Assembly: GCF_028858725.1 (NCBI RefSeq)
Contig: NC_084769.1
Span: 4,000,001 to 4,064,000, forward strand
Direction of reading: 5' to 3'
Source of the DNA: Colius striatus
Taxonomy: Eukaryota; Chordata; Aves; Coliiformes; Coliidae
DNA: 64,000 bases
The notes under the pieces are model-generated. The model did no database searches. It had not been told where the DNA came from and saw nothing but the letters and a program-made list of their open reading frames with translations. The first letter of the stretch is position 1, and each line of letters starts with the position of its first letter. Both the position numbers and the translations under genes were made by a program. Shown here piece by piece: positions 60,746-64,000 of this stretch.

Positions 60746-63137
60746 TCCATAGGAGCAATTTGGTAGGAGGTGGTGAAATTCCCAATTTTCACTCCAAGGT
60801 AGCCTAGCCAACCAACCCACTGCCCAAAGCCCACCCACATTGCTCAATACCACTAGTGCAGGCACAAGCTCTGAGCACAGGAGCCAGGACTGTTCGTATA
60901 AACACACCAAACTGCCAAAGCTCTGTCTGAACTTTTTGCCCACCTGCTGATTTTTAACACTTTCCCTCAGGACTGCGAAAAAGCATCCCTTTAGCTTCAG
61001 CATCACCTCTTTGGTAACTTGGCACAGCCACCTCTAACTTCTGAGAGATTCTATGCCCTGGCTGCCCCCATCACCCTAGCTGGCCCTGCCTTTCATTGCC
61101 ACTTGACCTTCCCGCCTCTTTGGTATCGTCGTTGTCCATCCACTGCCAGCTCACAGGCAGCACTTACTGAAAAGAGTAGAGCAAGGGAACCAGACAGAGA
61201 TCCAGAGCTGACAGGGAGGAGGGTGGGGAGACACATTTCCGATCCCAGCTCCGAGCTTTGGCTGTAGAGTGGGATTTACATAAAAATTAACTCTGGTATT
61301 CTTGGACAACTCAGTTTCTGTACAACAACTGCAGATGATTCCCCCGTACACCCTTAAAAATCTGTCTAGCAAACAAATCCAAAAATCAAACACCTGTGTG
61401 TCAGCACGAACAGCTGTACACTTGCCACTGCTCCTCTATCTGCAGAGGATGCCACATGCCAGTTGCTTTACTTAGAGCGTGTGGGGAGGCCAATCCATTA
61501 GAGAGAGAACAGAGCATAATTAAGAAGCAACACGCTTTCTTGTTCCTGCTGCCCTTATTTTTTTTAGGTTTTTTTCCTCCCTCTGCTTACTTTGTTTAAA
61601 CAACTCCATCAACTTTAATATGCTGATCTTCAGGCTTGCAGAGAACTTGGGAGGCAGGGTCTGTATTCTCAAGTTCTCACAGCACTCATCAGCTGGTATA
61701 TTAGGGTAGAGAAGTCTCCAGTTCAAGTACATCTTTGTCTTTTTTTTTTCCTTTACTTTTTTTTTCCCCTTTCCCTGAGAAATATCCTCAAATAAGAAAG
61801 ATCTCCTTGAAAGAAATAACGGGAGACTCGAAGAGTGCAGGAATCTAAACACGCGCATTCCGCACGCTGTGCGACGGCAACAGATTATTACATCCACCCC
61901 GAAACATCCACAGACAGTCGTGTTTGTTTTCACTGCGTTCCAGATATCAGTTGCAATCATCCTCTCTATATTTCTTTCCCTCTCTTGCTCGTGTGTGAGT
62001 CTGTGTTCCCTTTCTCTGCGGAACAGAAGAAACGTTTTGCTAAACTAAGCTTTATCTTCACAACCTGTGCTCCGTGCTGTGTGTAAAAATGCAAGCTAAA
62101 AAGGGGATTTTAAAAGCAAGCTAAATGTCTCAGGGTACATTTGGAGCCATAATGTGAATTTATCTTCATATGAATAATTTGCACTAGTATTCCTAATTTG
62201 GCAAGCAAAGAGTGCAGCAAAGCTTCACAAGCCGTACTACCTTTGTGCTCTTAATCCTCCGGGGGCTACCTATACTTGTCGTTCTGTACATTGGATCACT
62301 GCTAGTGGAGGTCTGAAAAGCATCTCCAGCAATCTTTAATTCATGTGATTAAAAATTCAAAAGAAGCCCTTGTACCAGCTGTTAAACTATGTTAGTAAGC
62401 TGTAATTCAGAGTTCAAATCCCAGCAAATTGAAGGTTAGGTTAACAGGATCATTCAGTGGAACTGCATTATATCGTAGCAACTAGAACAGTAGGTGGACT
62501 GTTTTATACATGCTCATTTGCAGAAGATAAACTAAGGATGAGCAAACTCATAGCAGTGCAAACCTTGCCTTGGATTTATTTTCCCCCTCTCTTTCTGTGG
62601 CATGATTTTTTTTTAGAGCCTGGCAGATGAAACCAACTGTGGGTTTTGTTTAATCTTTGCACAGATAGGAGCAGAATAAAATCAGCATGAAGTGCTTTGT
62701 TTAAGATTATCTGGAATCTGAGAAATGTGTTTTTCATCTCTGAGACTAATTAGTTTAAATATAACAAAGGTGAAATGAGTTTGATGGTCTTAAGTCTACT
62801 GTTCATTCTCCTTCAGTAAATAGAAAATATATGAGAAAAGAAATCCACGTTATTTAGCACAGTTTGATATGATTATTCTTTGCTCAGGCTGGTCCCAAGA
62901 TAAACTTCCAGGAAGTCTGTAAGAATCAACCTTAAGTGCAAGTAAGGCTAAAAGTATTATGTATGATTACAATTATTATTTATCATTAGCACTACAATAG
63001 TCATTAATCTCCATCTGAGTGAAATGCTATTGTGGAAAGCCCTGCATATAAAAGTGACAGTATTTGCTCTACAGTGCTTACAGCCTCTGCAGCTTTACAG
63101 AGCTTGCAGGGAGAAGGTGAGAAACAGGATGTAATAT

Positions 63138-63240
63138 CATCTTTAGTTTGCAGATGGGGAATTATGGCACAAAGTGTCTTTCCCAAAACCACACAGGAAG
63201 CATGCAGAGTTAGAAGCTGAATCCTGATCTCCTGAAGGCT
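63138..63240 (-). mobile_element. MIR-like SINE relic
   Basis: The plus strand reads tttgcagatggggaattatg, gcacaaagtgtctttcccaa, aaccacacaggaagcatgca, gagttagaagctgaatcctg and atctcctgaa. These follow in order the antisense MIR blocks 'cagatggggaaactgaggcac', 'gacttgcccaaggtcacacaggaag', 'ggcagagctgggatt' and 'aggtctcctga'. This is the clearest MIR-type match in the window. Confidence 0.7.
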
Positions 63241-64000
63241 TTAACCAAAATACCATCCTTCCTGCCTATTGAAAGACTCCTGCTTATTATATAATAGCCG
63301 TAAAGCAGACCTTTAATGAAGCCAGACTCCAACACTAGACATGGTCTTATGTCTATGGTACCCACAAAAAAAAAATGTAAACACCTGATAAGGTCTTTAC
63401 CCTGATGATTCTTTGACAAAGGTGGGTTCTGTGTAACAGAGGCAAATTGAAGAAAGGAAAACACGCTGGTGGGAAAGGTTAAGAGGTTGATAGCTTGCTC
63501 AAGATGACAATAGAGATAGGGGTAAAGGGCTTGTTGGAACTACCAGTAAGATGATATTGGGGGAATATGCTTCCCAATAAAAGCAGCTAGGAAAACTATG
63601 TTTTTCAAATTCAGAACAAAAGATGCAAAGTGAGAAAAAGCGCTGAGGAGTGTGTCAGGGATTCTGGTAGAGGGAAACCTGGGGTGAACAAACAGGTGAA
63701 GAGAAGTTTGATGAACTAAGGAAAGGAGTTTTAGGGCTACAGCCCTTCTGCCAAAGCACAGAAAGTTTTGCATAAGTAACAAAGGAATACAAATCAAAAT
63801 AGTACTTTGGAATTTTACCTGCTGTTTATAACTAGTGAAAGCCCCAACATCCTTTACGTGCTGTCCTCCCAGTGGGGTACTCACAGGTCTGAAGACAGAA
63901 GACACATCTGCCTATGGATCTTTTGACCATAATGTCTGCAAATTGCTGTCATTGGGTATTCCCTCCTCATTTCCCACCTGAGACAGCATTTCTCCTGAAG

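Larger units (their letters stand above)
60353..64000. other. Non-coding stretch to window end, two MIR relics, no gene recognised
   Basis: No known gene. Two MIR-like relics (60668, 63138) are listed separately. The frame of 146 codons at 61520-61960 on minus covers poly-lysine/poly-phenylalanine runs from A/T tracts near 61740-61770 and has no domain. About 62090-62570 is dense in ATTA, AATTTGC and SOX-like words with almost no simple sequence and is a candidate regulatory tract. Confidence 0.5.

Noticed and set aside
61520..61960. 146-codon minus-strand open frame
   Set aside because: Lysine and phenylalanine runs come from poly-A/T tracts; no domain and no context.
1..64000. CRISPR arrays, operons, tRNA or rRNA genes, endogenous viral genes
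   Set aside because: Looked for regularly spaced direct repeats, close-packed genes, tRNA box motifs and viral protein signatures on both strands by eye; none seen. The sequence is vertebrate non-coding DNA.

Overview
The window looks like avian (or closely related sauropsid) nuclear DNA, mostly intergenic or intronic. The main evidence is nine fragments of CR1 non-LTR retrotransposons. They carry the CR1 ORF2 carboxy-terminal reading frame and, where the tail survives, a 3' end built on repeats of ATTCTATG. I also see four old MIR-like SINE relics and a base composition rich in A and T. There is no bacterial gene organisation, and I recognise no protein-coding gene, tRNA, rRNA, snRNA, CRISPR array, LTR retrovirus or DNA-transposon gene. 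Open frames of 60-212 codons are scattered over both strands. All either lie in CR1, or come from a stop-free microsatellite, or resemble nothing I know.

Layout: a CR1 fragment on the minus strand crosses the left edge (1-300). CR1 copies follow at 3600-4093(+), 10489-10633(+), 11050-12071(+), 17445-18021(+), 27737-28413(+), 43625-43891(+), 53674-54022(-) and 60097-60352(-). The copy at 11050 is the longest. It keeps reverse-transcriptase sequence but has lost the middle of the gene. The copies fall into three 3'-tail types, so the locus was hit by several CR1 lineages. MIR-like relics lie at 37533, 48176, 60668 and 63138. A 125-bp foldback sequence is at 7488-7612. A perfect 50-copy AAGGA pentanucleotide tract is at 20616-20865. 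Two canonical G-quadruplex motifs (24208, 44321), several perfect short hairpins, an (AT)n tract and small tandem duplications complete the structural features.

The stretches between repeats are unique-looking sequence. Some (near 24240-24860, 42340-42900, 44450-44790, 46860-47330 and 62090-62570) are rich in homeodomain, POU-octamer, SOX and TCF-like motifs and could be conserved non-coding regulatory elements, but only alignment can show that. Four stretches have good 3' and 5' splice signals around a frame open from end to end: 28735-28914(+), 41225-41360(+), 58042-58172(+) and 33196-33346(-). They are the best candidates for exons of an unannotated transcript. Their reading phases do not join into one protein that I can recognise, so non-coding RNA exons or chance are both possible.

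I found no convincing new multi-gene system. The most useful leads are the long pure AAGGA tract, the foldback element and the candidate exons.
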